64,000 bases of DNA, taken from assembly GCF_024362695.1 (NCBI RefSeq), contig NC_065426.1, positions 1,674,001 to 1,738,000 of the forward strand, in the 5' to 3' direction. Of this stretch, positions 1 through 9,490 are shown one piece after another. The notes beneath the pieces were generated by a model. It ran no database searches and was not told where the DNA came from. It worked only from the letters and a program-made list of their open reading frames with translations. Made by a program: the position numbers and the translations under genes. How positions within the stretch are numbered: the first letter of the stretch is position 1; each line of letters opens with the position of its first letter. The DNA is from Pectinophora gossypiella (Eukaryota > Arthropoda > Insecta > Lepidoptera > Gelechiidae).

Positions 1-108
1 CATTGTTAAAACCAGACTCGTGAAAAAACGGCAAGCGAGAAATTCCTGTTTTACTAGGGTTCTTCAATTATCAATTTGTTTTTTTTTTGCCTTTTTGGGG
101 TAGAGTTA

Positions 109-298
109 GGTATACCAGAGAGGCGTGCCGTAGGGCTCCCCAGTCAGCCGGGCAGCCCTCGGCGGAGGGGGAGGCGCTTGACGCGCTCTCATGGGCGCTG
201 GGCCCGCAAGGGCATCCGCCGGCGGGGACGCGGTTGTGTGCAATTGCGTCCCCGTATCCCCGCCATACGGCGGCAAGGAAAAAAGGTATACCAGAGAG
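109..298 (+). mobile_element. GC-rich retro-insert with 15-bp target duplication
   Basis: The 15-mer AGGTATACCAGAGAG occurs at 109-123 and again at 284-298. Between them lie 160 bp (124-283) that are far richer in G+C than the flanks and end in an A-rich tail. This is the layout of a 5'-truncated target-primed retro-insertion on the plus strand. The body may be the end of an R1-type LINE or a GC-rich SINE; I could not assign it. Confidence 0.7.
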
Positions 299-394
299 AG
301 CGAGATGACTTAGAATTTCCCATATGATAAACAGTGCAGTGCAATCGTTTTGAAAAAAAAAGGGATAAAAAAATATGGCAAATATACACAAAGT

Positions 395-458
395 GATTCA
401 GAATTATGAGCTGAATCATTCTTCTCAGTATTCAGTACGTTGTCACGAACACTGTATA
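395..458 (-). mobile_element. MITE-H relic (one arm)
   Basis: The segment with CTGAATCATTCTTCTCAG and CACGAACACTGTATA matches the right arm of the foldback MITE-H seen intact at 45039-45271. The other arm is missing. Confidence 0.6.
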
Positions 459-599
459 ATGGGAGATGGTCATTGTCGCTCATAATATAAGTATCGCCAG
501 GGGCGTTAGTCAAACAAAACCAAGGTGACATGTATAATGTTATTGTAACTTAATAAAACTTAACGTAAGTTAAAATTATTAGCATAAAAGCAAGTCTGC

Positions 600-780
600 A
601 CCGCCGCGCCGCCTCTCGGCCCGTCAGGCCTCGATGGTCACAAGCAACCTAACCCACTCGGCTATATGGCAGGGGGCTGCCTTTGTTCGCCCCTGCCATA
701 CAACCTTCGTAACCTATATCAACAGAGTCGGGGTGCCGCGAAATTCCGTTCTCGCTTCGCTTGCACCCGTTACCGCCATT
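600..780. other. GC-rich segment with 11-bp hairpin
   Basis: A GC-rich patch in AT-rich flanks. TATGGCAGGGG (665-675) pairs perfectly with CCCCTGCCATA (690-700) around a 14-nt loop. I see no credible ORF or RNA gene. It may be a repeat fragment. Confidence 0.4.
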
Positions 781-785
781 GTTAA

Positions 786-1030
786 CAATACAATACAAAT
801 ATACTATATTGCACCAAAATAAAAATAAATACTTACAAAAAGACTCTTAACTAGGTACAGTTATGAGCAATATAATGTACCCACTTTAGGACTCTGTCGC
901 AATAACGTATTTGACATTTAGTGAGAGTTCAATTTGTCAAAACAATTAATGTGACATGGTACCAAAGTGTATACATATTAATGCTTGTGACCGTACATGG
1001 CAAATGGCGGCCTTATCGCTTAAAGCAATA
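786..1030 (-). mobile_element. LINE 3' end (family G), split by MITE-I
   Basis: Read on the minus strand, the two pieces 996-1030 and 786-855 join into a LINE 3' end with the AAGGCCGCCATTTGCCATGT block and a GTGCAATA-type end. The same sequence runs uninterrupted at 49120-49240 on the plus strand. Family G is non-coding here. Confidence 0.75.
856..995 (+). mobile_element. MITE-I copy 1 (TA target)
   Basis: A 136-bp element (858-993) flanked by TA on both sides. Its ends, CAGTTATGAGCAATATAATG and the complement of GCTTGTGACCG, form an imperfect inverted repeat that extends about 50 bp. A TA target and short TIRs fit a non-autonomous Tc1/mariner-like element. The unoccupied target is visible at 49160-49175. 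Confidence 0.8.
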
Positions 1031-1091
1031 CAACGTTAACATCAGATACTTATTTTTAAATTATGGGATTTTCTAGTTATACACACATACA

Positions 1092-1203
1092 TAAACTCAC
1101 GTCAATTTCCCACCGGGGTAAGCAAAGACTATAGAATTCCATTTGCTTCGGTCCTGACACACTTCTTTTTCTTCCTCCACATTCATCAATCGCTTCATAA
1201 AAG
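1092..1203 (-). mobile_element. LINE-L 3' end relic
   Basis: This is a diverged copy of the LINE-L C-terminus described at 1734-1931. The stop codon position is mutated, and the sequence breaks off after the segment equivalent to residues near the C-terminus. Confidence 0.65.
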
Positions 1204-1349
1204 CGAAAAACAAAAATTATGGATTTTTATAATTATGACAAGTAATGGTATATGCTTTCATATTATATTTACTTTCTTTTTGTTATGTGAATTGACGTTT
1301 TGGCAAGTCTGTTAAATATTTTGAAAACAGGTGTTTTAATTGTATGGAA

Positions 1350-1478
1350 TATAAGGAACTCCCACTTTAGGAGTCTGTCGCACTAACATATTTGACATAT
1401 TTGACTTACTCTGCAACTTGTCAAAAAAACATCAGGTGACGTTACCATGTCACACCAAAGGGTATGCATATTGATGTT
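1350..1478 (+). mobile_element. MITE-I copy 2 (diverged)
   Basis: The core CCACTTTAGGAGTCTGTCGC and the end GTTCGTGACCG match MITE-I. The first bases of the 5' end are lost. Confidence 0.65.
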
Positions 1479-1733
1479 CGTGACCGAAGTATGCGCGTAT
1501 TTTCATTGCAGAACCCTAAAAAGGTCAATGGTTAAATATTTGACTTCTCGGCGCAGTCGCAGACAATGCAATCATAATGTCGTATACTTTGTTACAATTT
1601 AATGTATACCATTGTTACTACAATCATAAAAGAATTGTGAACTGTTCAATACAGATATTGAAGCAATGATATTGTTGTAACAACGTTGCGGTTGATAGCT
1701 AGTACATACATACATACATACATAAACTCACGC

Positions 1734-1931
1734 CTATTTCCCACCGGGGTAAGCAGAGACTATAGAATTCCATTTGCTTCGATCCTGACACACTTCTCTT
1801 GCTTCCTCCACATTCATCAATCGCTTCATACACGCACGCCGGTTCAGAGTAGATCGTATTGAACCTTTTCTAAGGACATCTCCAATTTGATCATCGTAAG
1901 TCCTTCTCGGTCTTCCTCTAACTCTAACTCG
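1734..1931 (-). pseudogene. LINE-L ORF C-terminus (66 codons)
   Basis: On the minus strand an open frame of 65 residues ends in a TAG at 1734-1736. It carries the arginine-rich run RVRGRPRRTYDDQIGD, then a helix-like stretch, and ends SIVSAYPGGK. This is the extreme C-terminus of an RTE-like endonuclease-reverse transcriptase. The catalytic domains are absent, so the copy is 5'-truncated and dead. A short 3' UTR with CGTGAGTTTATG and TATG repeats follows down to about 1705. Related tails occur at 1092-1203, 6020-6092, 8663-8790, 9884-9931 and 41085-41190. The RTE assignment comes from family resemblance and was not tested by search. Confidence 0.7.
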
Positions 1932-3001
1932 GTCTTGATAGCTAGTGTACCTATGTATTGATGTTTCGTTGAAACATTAAGTTTACCTCTCCATTATTAA
2001 AAAGCTTGTAAAGATCAATGATCTTGAAACTTTCTTTGTCCTGCCAGTCTGTTGAAATAGTCATCTTAAAATATCGATACTAAAGTATTTTATGAAACTG
2101 AAATAATTAATTAATTGAATTCTCGGAATAGAAGTTCCATTATGTAGTTATGTAAAACCAAAATTGTTTTATGGTTAGCGAAACAATTCCTCGTCGTTAA
2201 ATGAAAAGTTATAACAAGTTTTGGTACTCGAAATTGATTCATACAAACATACATACTTAAACTAACTTCTATTTTCTCCGGTATACAATCAACTTAATCA
2301 AAATATATTAAATATAATGGAGGGCTTGGATGGGTTGCGACAGTGGAAGAAATTAGGAAAAAACTTAGGATAAATCCAATATTGTTTTCACTTCACAAAC
2401 ACTCACAGTCGTCGGGAACGCATTTCACTTAGGTTTCACAGAGATTTTGAGGTTTTCTTTAATACTCGATGCGAGGTACGTGCGTCGTCCTTGTGTCCTT
2501 GTTAAATGTCAAAGGAAAAGGGCGGGAATTTGAAATGCGTTAGAAATATTTAAATAACGAACATAATTCGCTGCGAAAAACCCACAAATCCGCCGCGAAT
2601 TATATTGTAATTATTTTACAATCGACAGTATCGATATAATCAATTAAATGTAACACTTATTAGTTTATATAAGAACGTACTGCCCCGTGTTTTGGTTACA
2701 TAATTGGTAAAACAATGATGTAACAGGAGGTACCGAAAATCATACTCAAAAACTCGAATTTTGGCTAAGCCCTGCGTATTTCGATGCCATAAATCAAAAA
2801 TGTCAACCTGTTAAGACGCTTCGAACGAGATATGTTTCAAATCTGTTGGTGGATGAGGACGTTTTGACTTATCGTCTATATTTTTTTTTATGAAAATAAA
2901 GATTTAAGGAATCAATCATTCAAATAATTGATTGTAATTGGTATAATTGTAGAGTGTTCAAAGTCGATTGTATCGATCAAATCGTTACAATGTTATGCCA
3001 A
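1932..3001. other. No gene seen
   Basis: About 1.07 kb of AT-rich sequence with no credible ORF. It contains ATCGAT cores near 2072, 2629 and 2971 and a moderately GC-rich block at 2330-2560 that I do not recognise. Confidence 0.5.
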
Positions 3002-3171
3002 AGTCAACACCGCTCACGACAATATCCCTTTGGGGTAATTAGAGGCACATCCATCGCAAGATGAATTGAGAACCTATACCTCATCTAGCTTTCTGTTACA
3101 CCAACGTTATAGGTAGTAAGCCATATCGGCATCTTTATTGGAAGAGCTAACTGTGTTAGTGAAAACTGCAC

Positions 3172-3363
3172 TTAACACGTTTACTGTTTATAAACCACAT
3201 AAGAGGCATTAAATTTGAAACTCATACGTGCATGTCCCATATGTGAAGCACATTTTTTCTTGCCATAGTGTCTATGCACATAAATTCCAATGTGTTAATC
3301 GAAAAATTACAGTGCATGTGAGGGGTTGATATCTAATTTTCAGTTACACAGTGAGCGTGTTAA
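3172..3363. mobile_element. MITE-T copy 1 (TTAA target)
   Basis: The element begins TTAACACGTTTACTG and ends in GTGAGCGTGTTAA, so it has inverted ends flanked by TTAA. The host SINE-E reads GCACTTAAGATAAA where empty (49857-49866 region), and here it is split exactly at that TTAA. A TTAA target fits a piggyBac-type MITE. Confidence 0.8.
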
Positions 3364-3444
3364 GATAAATTGATAAGTCATTGGTGCAAGTCCGGTACCA
3401 GGGTTCGAATTGGCGCTCCCCGTTTGAGAAGCAAGCTGTGTACC

Positions 3445-3762
3445 ACAGGACCACAATCATCATCATCAGTCCATTAACGTCCCCACTGCTGGGGCACGGG
3501 CCTTCCCTATGGATGGATAGGGAGATCGGGCCTTAAACCATCACGTGGGCCCAGTGCGGATTGATGGTTATTAACGACTGCTAATGCAGCCGGGACCAAC
3601 GGCTTAACGTGCCATCCGAAGCACGGAGGAGCTCGAGATGATTTTTTTTTTGTGGTCACCCATCCTATGACCGGCCTTAGCGAAAGTCGCTTAACTTCAA
3701 CAATCGCAGACCGAGCGCGTTTACCGCTGCGCCACCGAGCTCCTCACAGTAACAGGACCACA
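3445..3762 (-). mobile_element. SINE-C copy 1 with 11-bp target duplication
   Basis: ACAGGACCACA occurs at 3445-3455 and 3752-3762. The insert, 3456-3751, is a minus-strand SINE-C: A-box-like TGGCGCAGCGG, then a 5S-like AAGTTAAGC and GGATGGGTGACC region, an A-run, the shared central module and an ATG/GAT-rich tail. Confidence 0.85.
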
Positions 3763-4105
3763 GTAACAGTTCTTAATACCAACGGCATCATTTACCCGGA
3801 ACAGAAACAAAACAAGACAATTTTGTCATGAATTGTTCCTACATTAAGATTCCTCGCCAACACTGGCACCCCACTCCACGCACCGCAGAAACTCTAGTTA
3901 ACTTTTCAATTAATCTTATCTTTTAAACTGAAACGTGGTCGAAATAAATTTCGAGATTATCGCTAGAACTCGGGACGCAAGAGTTGTTACTGCCTTAAAT
4001 GACAAAAGTTGAATTTGGTCGTAGTTTATTTCTTAATGAGGATAAATACTAGATGCTCAAATGTAGGTGGCTGTTGAGTGATTGAGTGTTCCTAAATTTT
4101 GACAG
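3763..4105. other. No gene seen
   Basis: Low-copy AT-rich sequence without a supported feature. Confidence 0.5.
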
Positions 4106-4109
4106 TTAA

Positions 4110-4340
4110 AGAAAGAAGAAAGAAAGAAAGAAAGAAAGAAAATATTTATTCGGCATACTTAACACTAATTAACAAAAAAAATAATAATAATTATACATAG
4201 TGCCGAAACGGCTTCAGCTCAGCAAATGTCACGGCCTAGCTGTAGCAAGACTATGACGCTGATTTTCAGCTGCAGCCGGTTGGGGAATCAAAATACAGTA
4301 AAACAAAAAGAACTGGGCTCTAAAGTCTAAGCAAATAATT
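4110..4340 (-). mobile_element. LINE 3' end with (GAAA)n tail
   Basis: A run of GAAA units (4110-4140) is followed by AATATTTATTCGGC and a mixed 3'-UTR-like sequence. Microsatellite-tailed LINE ends of this kind recur at 41398-41440. The ORF is missing. Confidence 0.45.
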
Positions 4341-4592
4341 ACGTACCTAAACCGTAATATTAAGTTCTCCATACTGTCCAGCTAAAATTCGTATAAATTG
4401 CTATAAAATTTGGAGCAACGTGGAGTGTATCCCGTCTGAAGGATGAGTTACGAAAAAGAAAAGCAGCCAAATGAAAAAGGCAGTTTTGATTGAAAATAAT
4501 GGAATAAATATAACATTATGATGTTGCAGTTAAACGCTGCACAAAGGATTATACTGTAAAAATATGACCAAAAAAATATGTTTGTTTATTCT

Positions 4593-4855
4593 TTTTTTTT
4601 TTTGACGTGACTTATTGTAGATTTGCCGCAGATAGCATTAACTACTTGGCCGGACAAATGGGGAGCGCTGTAGGCTCTCACCCGGTACAACGTTTAAGAC
4701 AACAGGCCTGAGGGTGCCCAGTTGGGCGCGAACCTCGGCTCAGGACGTCGTCTGAGAGGAAAAATATTTGAAAGAATTAATCGACCCTAGTGGGTCGATA
4801 GCGATAAGCGCTGAATGAGGGAAATCGTCGACCACGCCGTTGTTGTTTATTCAAA
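4593..4855 (-). mobile_element. SINE-P, near full length
   Basis: On the minus strand this runs from GGTCGACGATTTCCCTCATT through GCCCAACTGGGCACCCTC and GCTCCCCATTTGTCCGGCC to the tail AATAAGTCACGTCAAAA with a poly-A run. It is the longest continuous copy and defines the family. Confidence 0.75.
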
Positions 4856-4959
4856 TAGTATGAGGAACTGTCAAAAAAGAACATTCAACAATTGCGACAC
4901 CTGCTGAGAGAAGTAGGCAGTTTTTATTCTCTGTAATAAAAAATATATAAACAACCTAT

Positions 4960-5351
4960 ATACTTCCCACTGCATACACCTCGCCTCAATCAACGGGAGG
5001 GGGTATGGAGCAGACTCCATCACGCTGCTCCACTGCAGGTTGGTAAAACTATTTGGACTAGCAACCCGGGAACAACGGCTTAACGTGCCTTTCGAAGCAC
5101 CGAATCATCAGCAAAATCACCTGATTAGGTGATTTTTTCGAACTTACAAAATGACGTAGATTCAAAAAAAGTTTCTCCATGATACTTACGACGAATAAGT
5201 TATTATGATTTCTGGTTTCTAGCCGGCAGTGTCTTTACCAAACCAAAGAACAATCTTGCAAAGCAATTTCGACAATATCCCCAACAGGAATCAAACCCGG
5301 TTCTCCGGATCATGAACCCAGCGCTCTAACCGTTAGACTACTAAGGCTGCT
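4960..5351 (-). mobile_element. SINE-A copy, diverged
   Basis: On the minus strand the tRNA-like head (5270-5351, complement of GGATCATGAACCCAGC and the B-box GGTTTGATTCC) and the body and tail (4960-5140) are recognisable. The segment between carries a scrap with AATGACGTAGATTC. Confidence 0.7.
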
Positions 5352-5383
5352 TTTCATATTGTATTTTTATTATAATTAGATAT

Positions 5384-5707
5384 GATTTAAGTGATTTAGG
5401 AGCTCGGTGGCGCAGCGGTAAACGCGCTCGGTTTGCGATTGTTGAAGTTAAGCAACTTTCGCATAGGCCGGTCATAGGATGGGTGACCACAAAAAAAAAA
5501 AAGTTTTCATCTCGAGCTCCTCCGTGCTTCGGAAGGCACGTTAAGCCGATGGTCCCGGCTGCATTAGCAGTCGTTAATAACCATCAATCCGCACTGGGCC
5601 CGCGTGATGGTTTAAGGCCCGATCTCCCTATCCATCCATAGGGAAGGCCCGTGCCCCTGCAGTGGGGACGTTAATGGGCTGATGATGATGATGATGAAGA
5701 TTTAAGT
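5384..5707 (+). mobile_element. SINE-C copy 2 with 9-bp target duplication
   Basis: GATTTAAGT flanks the insert at 5384-5392 and 5699-5707. The head GGAGCTCGGTGGCGCAGCGG is followed by GAAGTTAAGCAAC, 20 nt, then GGATGGGTGACC, a pattern like the 5S rRNA internal promoter. Next come an A-run, the central module GTGCTTCGGAAGGCACG, and a GAT-repeat tail. Confidence 0.85.
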
Positions 5708-5870
5708 TACCTGTCTACACCAGTAAGAACGGGAATTCAAACTCAAAACTTTGCGCTTATAAGTCCATATTCCACCAAATAACAAGTTGATGGAAGTCTA
5801 CAGTTATTTACATTAAAATGAAACCCGCTTCTTATGAATATTCATGAAGCTATGGTCTACCGTATCAGTT

Positions 5871-6014
5871 ATACAGGGTGTCAGTGACACCGTATCGAAT
5901 ACTGAGGGGGTCATCCCCCTCAACGACGGAAAATTCCACTTGATATTAACTCAGAGTCATGGTCTGAAATGATTCAAATGACTCTGAGTTAATATCAAGT
6001 GGAATTTTCCGTCG
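5871..6014. mobile_element. MITE-H copy with perfect 37-bp hairpin
   Basis: 5924-5960 and 5978-6014 are perfect reverse complements around a 17-nt loop. They correspond to the inner part of the MITE-H arms (TTGATATTAACTCAGAGTCA). The 5' end ACAGGGTGTCAGTGAC is also present. Confidence 0.8.
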
Positions 6015-6019
6015 CAGAA

Positions 6020-6092
6020 AATGGTATGTCAGGATCGTAATATGCGGAATTCCGTAGTCTCTGCCTACCCCAATGGGAAATAGGCGTGATTT
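6020..6092 (+). mobile_element. LINE-L 3' end relic
   Basis: TGTCAGGATCG, then GTAGTCTCTGCCTACCCC and GGGAAATAGGCGTGA match the LINE-L C-terminus and stop region. Confidence 0.6.
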
Positions 6093-6329
6093 TATATATT
6101 TAATATTAAGTATGTTTATTATCCAATTTGTTTAGACTGATTTGACTTTGACTAATGTATCTATTTCAAAATTTATAGGTAATTGGTGAATTTTTGAATA
6201 TTTATTTGTTATTATGTTGTCTTAATTGTCTTAAATGCAATGATATCGATTTGGGATTGAATCCTGTAATGATACCATTTATTGTATAATGTAAATGTGA
6301 AGAATTGGAAAAAAAATGTATTAAGTACT

Positions 6330-7993
6330 CCCAGGTAGCACACTGGCTGATTAAATGTCGAACCTGCCTCTTATTTAAGTGTAAAAGTGTTATATAAGAT
6401 GTTTAATGGTTTTTTTAGCTTCCATAGGCTGTTATGAAACTTTGAAATAAGTTAGTTAATCAATGGTTGGTAAAAGGTACATCTAAAATACGTAATTAAG
6501 CTGTGGACTGCATACGAGTTCATAGTTAGTGTTTTATAACGTTTTTTGCTGTTGAATGGCTGAAAAATATTCTTTTATAACCGCAGCTGGTTAATGGTAC
6601 GGCCCAGTGGTGTTCTAACGCTTAAAGCTGGTGAAGGCATCTTTTATCAAGCTTTTACACTACTTGTGGTCTATTTTGAAACCAATAAACAGACTTCTGG
6701 TTAAAGCTGTAAAATAAATACTTTAAACAGCCTGCAGCTGCTTAAAATACGTTAAAGTATAATTTAATTACTCCTGAAGCTGTAAAAGTGTATCGAGTCG
6801 TATATTTTAACAGCTTGGATTGCAAAGCTGTTTTGTGTAATTTTACAAGTGGCTTATAATTCTTGTAGAAACGTAGTGTCATTTATGCGTACTTTTATAA
6901 AGATTATCACATTCCGGCAAACCCTTATAGAACTTGTTGCTCTTGATGACTCAGGTTTGGGCTGTGATCCGCCATTCAGGACAAAGGATTTTATATATTA
7001 TATTATATATAGATAGATAATACCGGTTTAACGGTTTTTATTATTTGCCAAAGGAGCCCTAATATGCTGCATAAAGTAGTTGCTGAAATACGATATACCT
7101 CATTAGTCATTAGAACTGCGTACCCCAAAACCTTGTAAAAACTAAAAGTGTAATTGAAAGTATCTTATGCAGAACATAAGCAGCCTGTGGCTGATTATTG
7201 GTATTCTTTTCAGCAAATAGAATCACAAGATATTTTTTCAACGACTTAAGCTGATACCTTATGGACGCCATAACTAACCTCAAAAATACAGTTTGTATCA
7301 AATTTTAAATCCTAAATTCTTCAAAACTACACATTTATTTCACATAATAACTATGTTTCAACTTAAAGTACGTTCATAAAAGGGTATTATATATGATTAC
7401 AAGTAAAATTTTACCAAAAGCTTTTTCACTCGAAACTTATCTACACATTTCTTTCAATATAATTAAATAATTCTAAGGGCGCATCAATTATTAGTTATAA
7501 ATTAGTATATACTACACGATAAAGTTGCACTCGCAATCTGAACTTATTATAATAATCACTGGTTCAAGTTACCGTAACTCGAAGCAGTAATATTTTAATT
7601 AAAAATGGATGCCCTGTCGCTGTTGAATAGAAACTTATTCTTCTGTCGTTAAAAATTTAAAAATATTAAATATTTTTATATGGAAAGCTGAAAAGAACGT
7701 TTCAATTGGATACCGGGTACGTCAAAAGCTGCGCAAGCGCTGGATATGGTAATCTTAAACAGAATGAAACGTTTCGAAAGTGTTTATTGCAGCTTTAATT
7801 AAGCCTTTATTAACGTAAACCACAGCCTATTTTCAGCCATTATAATACCAAAGGCTGGTTAATTTGGGGCCCTTTTTGGCTGAAAAAGCGCTTTTTCAGC
7901 TTTAATACAGCCAATTTAAATACCATCATACAGCATTGATATTCTTAACCAGCACTTGTTCAGCGCTTATGCAGCAATTTTGTGCTACCTGGG
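6330..7993. mobile_element. Non-autonomous DNA transposon, 1.66 kb
   Basis: The ends CCCAGGTAGCACA (6330-6342) and TGTGCTACCTGGG (7981-7993) are a perfect 13-bp inverted repeat. The inversion continues outside as AGTAC/GTACT after a small gap. The left end is rich in GCTG motifs (AGCTG, GGCTG), and the right end is rich in the complement, CAGC. This looks like subterminal transposase-binding repeats. No credible transposase ORF is present. I could not fix a target duplication, so the superfamily is open. Confidence 0.7.
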
Positions 7994-8089
7994 CTGTACT
8001 TATTTTTAATAAATAAATAAATAATAATAAATGTAAATGTAAAATATACGTCACACGCTTCACCGGTTTTTTTATTAGCATAACACATG

Positions 8090-8520
8090 TTTTTTTTACC
8101 TTTGGTGGGTTTGTTCTTGGCCCCAGACTTGCCCGAAGGCATATGGAGCTCGCCCAGAAAGTGCCTGTTCACTCAGGCCTTGAAAGGTCTTTCCCATTGT
8201 CGGGAGAAGCAATGGCACTGTACAAAACTGTAATGGTGGGCTTGAAGAGAAGGGGATGAACAGTTTGTTTTAAGCCTATACATTATTGCATTAGTTTAAG
8301 TTGTTTTTAGTTTGTGTAAGTTGTAGAATCGAAAGAAGTCACTACGGAGTGACATTATCTTTTTGTAAGATAAAACTCCTTAAATAAAGAAAAAAAAGGC
8401 CTTGAAAGCACCCGGGCATTTGGAAATACAGAAGACGGCAAAGATTTCCACTCCCTCACTAACCCTAAAGAGGCCTCCAAAATTATGCAGAATAATGACG
8501 AAGCATTCAAAACTTTCATA
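8090..8520 (-). mobile_element. Repeat K, interrupted
   Basis: The pieces 8090-8186 and 8398-8520 match, in complement, the K sequence at 24150-24312 (GCCTTCGGGCAAGTCTGGGG, then AAGGTAAAAA). In one frame K reads PSGKSGAKNKPTKGKKN. It may be the C-terminus or 3' end of a retroelement; I could not name it. Confidence 0.5.
8176..8408 (+). mobile_element. Truncated retro-insert with 11-bp target duplication
   Basis: GGCCTTGAAAG flanks the insert at 8176-8186 and 8398-8408. The 211-bp insert (8187-8397) ends AAATAAAG followed by poly-A, so it is a plus-strand, 5'-truncated retro-insertion. It contains CACTACGGAGTGACATTATC, a 3'-UTR-like segment. Confidence 0.8.
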
Positions 8521-8662
8521 GTTGAATTGTTCTCATTTCTGTCCAGACCATAACATTGAAGTTGAAACTTGGAATAGTTTGTGTGCGTATGAGCTTACTC
8601 GTAAACATTTAGTGGTGGGACATGGTCGTATTTAGATCCACGTCACAAGCAAACGTACTGTC

Positions 8663-8790
8663 ATGAAACAATTGATGAATGTGGAGGATGCAAGAGAAGT
8701 GTGTCAGGATCGAAGCAAATGGAATTCCATAGTCTCTGCTTACTCCGGTGGGAAATAGCCGTGAGTTTATGTATGTATGTATTATTAATT
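8663..8790 (+). pseudogene. LINE-L ORF C-terminus (short)
   Basis: 31 codons from 8663 run in frame to TAG at 8756-8758 and end SIVSAYSGGK, matching the minus-strand copy at 1734-1931. The stop is followed by CGTGAGTTTATGTATG and TATG repeats, the LINE-L tail. Only the last part of the protein survives, so it is a dead 5'-truncated insertion. Confidence 0.65.
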
Positions 8791-9050
8791 GTTATTGATA
8801 TCACGTAATGTGACATATTCCTAAAAGTACTTAATACTAGGATCTGCAACTAATACTAGGAAAATTCCCATCACTAACTGTACGAAGTGGAATACCGGGT
8901 TGATGAAGCAATGCTGAACTCAACTAAAGTTGTTAGCCTAACGTCTAAGATCTTATCTAGTGAAACAATAACAATCATTATTGTGTAGGCCTAAGCTTCC
9001 CAAACTGTGCGTTACTGCTATGTTACTTCGTCTGAAGAAGAACACTGAAT
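8791..9050. other. No gene seen
   Basis: Low-copy sequence; TACTAGGA-type words recur near 8835-8862 but without clear structure. Confidence 0.4.
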
Positions 9051-9254
9051 CATCATCATCCCCCTAACGTTATCCCGTTTCTCACAGGGTACGCTTTACC
9101 TAACCTGAATATTAAACAGGTCCGGTTTTTTACAGAAGCGACTGCCTATCCGACCTTCAAAGCAAAGGGAAAACCAGCCCAATACAGTTCAAATACCTCC
9201 AAAAAGTGTTTCTAGAGAATGTGGGTCTCCTCACGATGTTTTCATCTACCGCAT
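9051..9254 (-). mobile_element. SINE-D, 3' part
   Basis: On the minus strand this includes AAAAACCGGACCTGTTTAAT, GAGAAACGGGATAACG and an ATGATG tail. These are the body and tail of SINE-D as seen at 48711-49057. The tRNA-like head is missing. Confidence 0.7.
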
Positions 9255-9324
9255 AACAAAAAAACACACTGCTTGAATTTTCTCAAGAAAACGTGTCACT
9301 TGCATCGTAATCATAAGCTCGAAC

Positions 9325-9490
9325 TACGTCGTTGGCAACGCCGGCAAACATTTTATAATGGCCTCGTTGTCAAACCGTCGCCAAGTAACCAAAGCGTCGA
9401 TTCAATTATTAATTGTTTGGCGGCGATCAACGGCAACGTGGCTGTAGCATCTAAATGAGTGATAGCCCTTGGACCACGAGTCGATACTGT
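9325..9490. repeat. Imperfect relative of the 11218 repeat
   Basis: GGCAACGCCGGCAAACATTT followed by a TTGTCAAACCGTCGCCAA region resembles the duplicated repeat at 11218-11530 (GGCAACGCCGCCAAACAGTT). The match is only partial. Confidence 0.4.

Larger units (their letters stand above)
3002..3762 (-). mobile_element. SINE-E copy holding two nested insertions
   Basis: SINE-E lies on the minus strand in pieces: 3002-3171, 3364-3455 and the last bases near 3763. The tail half has the ACGGCGATA-type segment, and the head carries a B-box-like GGTTCGAA in complement. MITE-T occupies 3172-3363 and SINE-C occupies 3456-3751. The uninterrupted order is seen at 49771-50025. Confidence 0.75.

Noticed and set aside
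5410..5510. 5S rRNA gene
   Set aside because: Only the internal-promoter-like half is similar; the 5' part is tRNA-like and the sequence continues as SINE-C.
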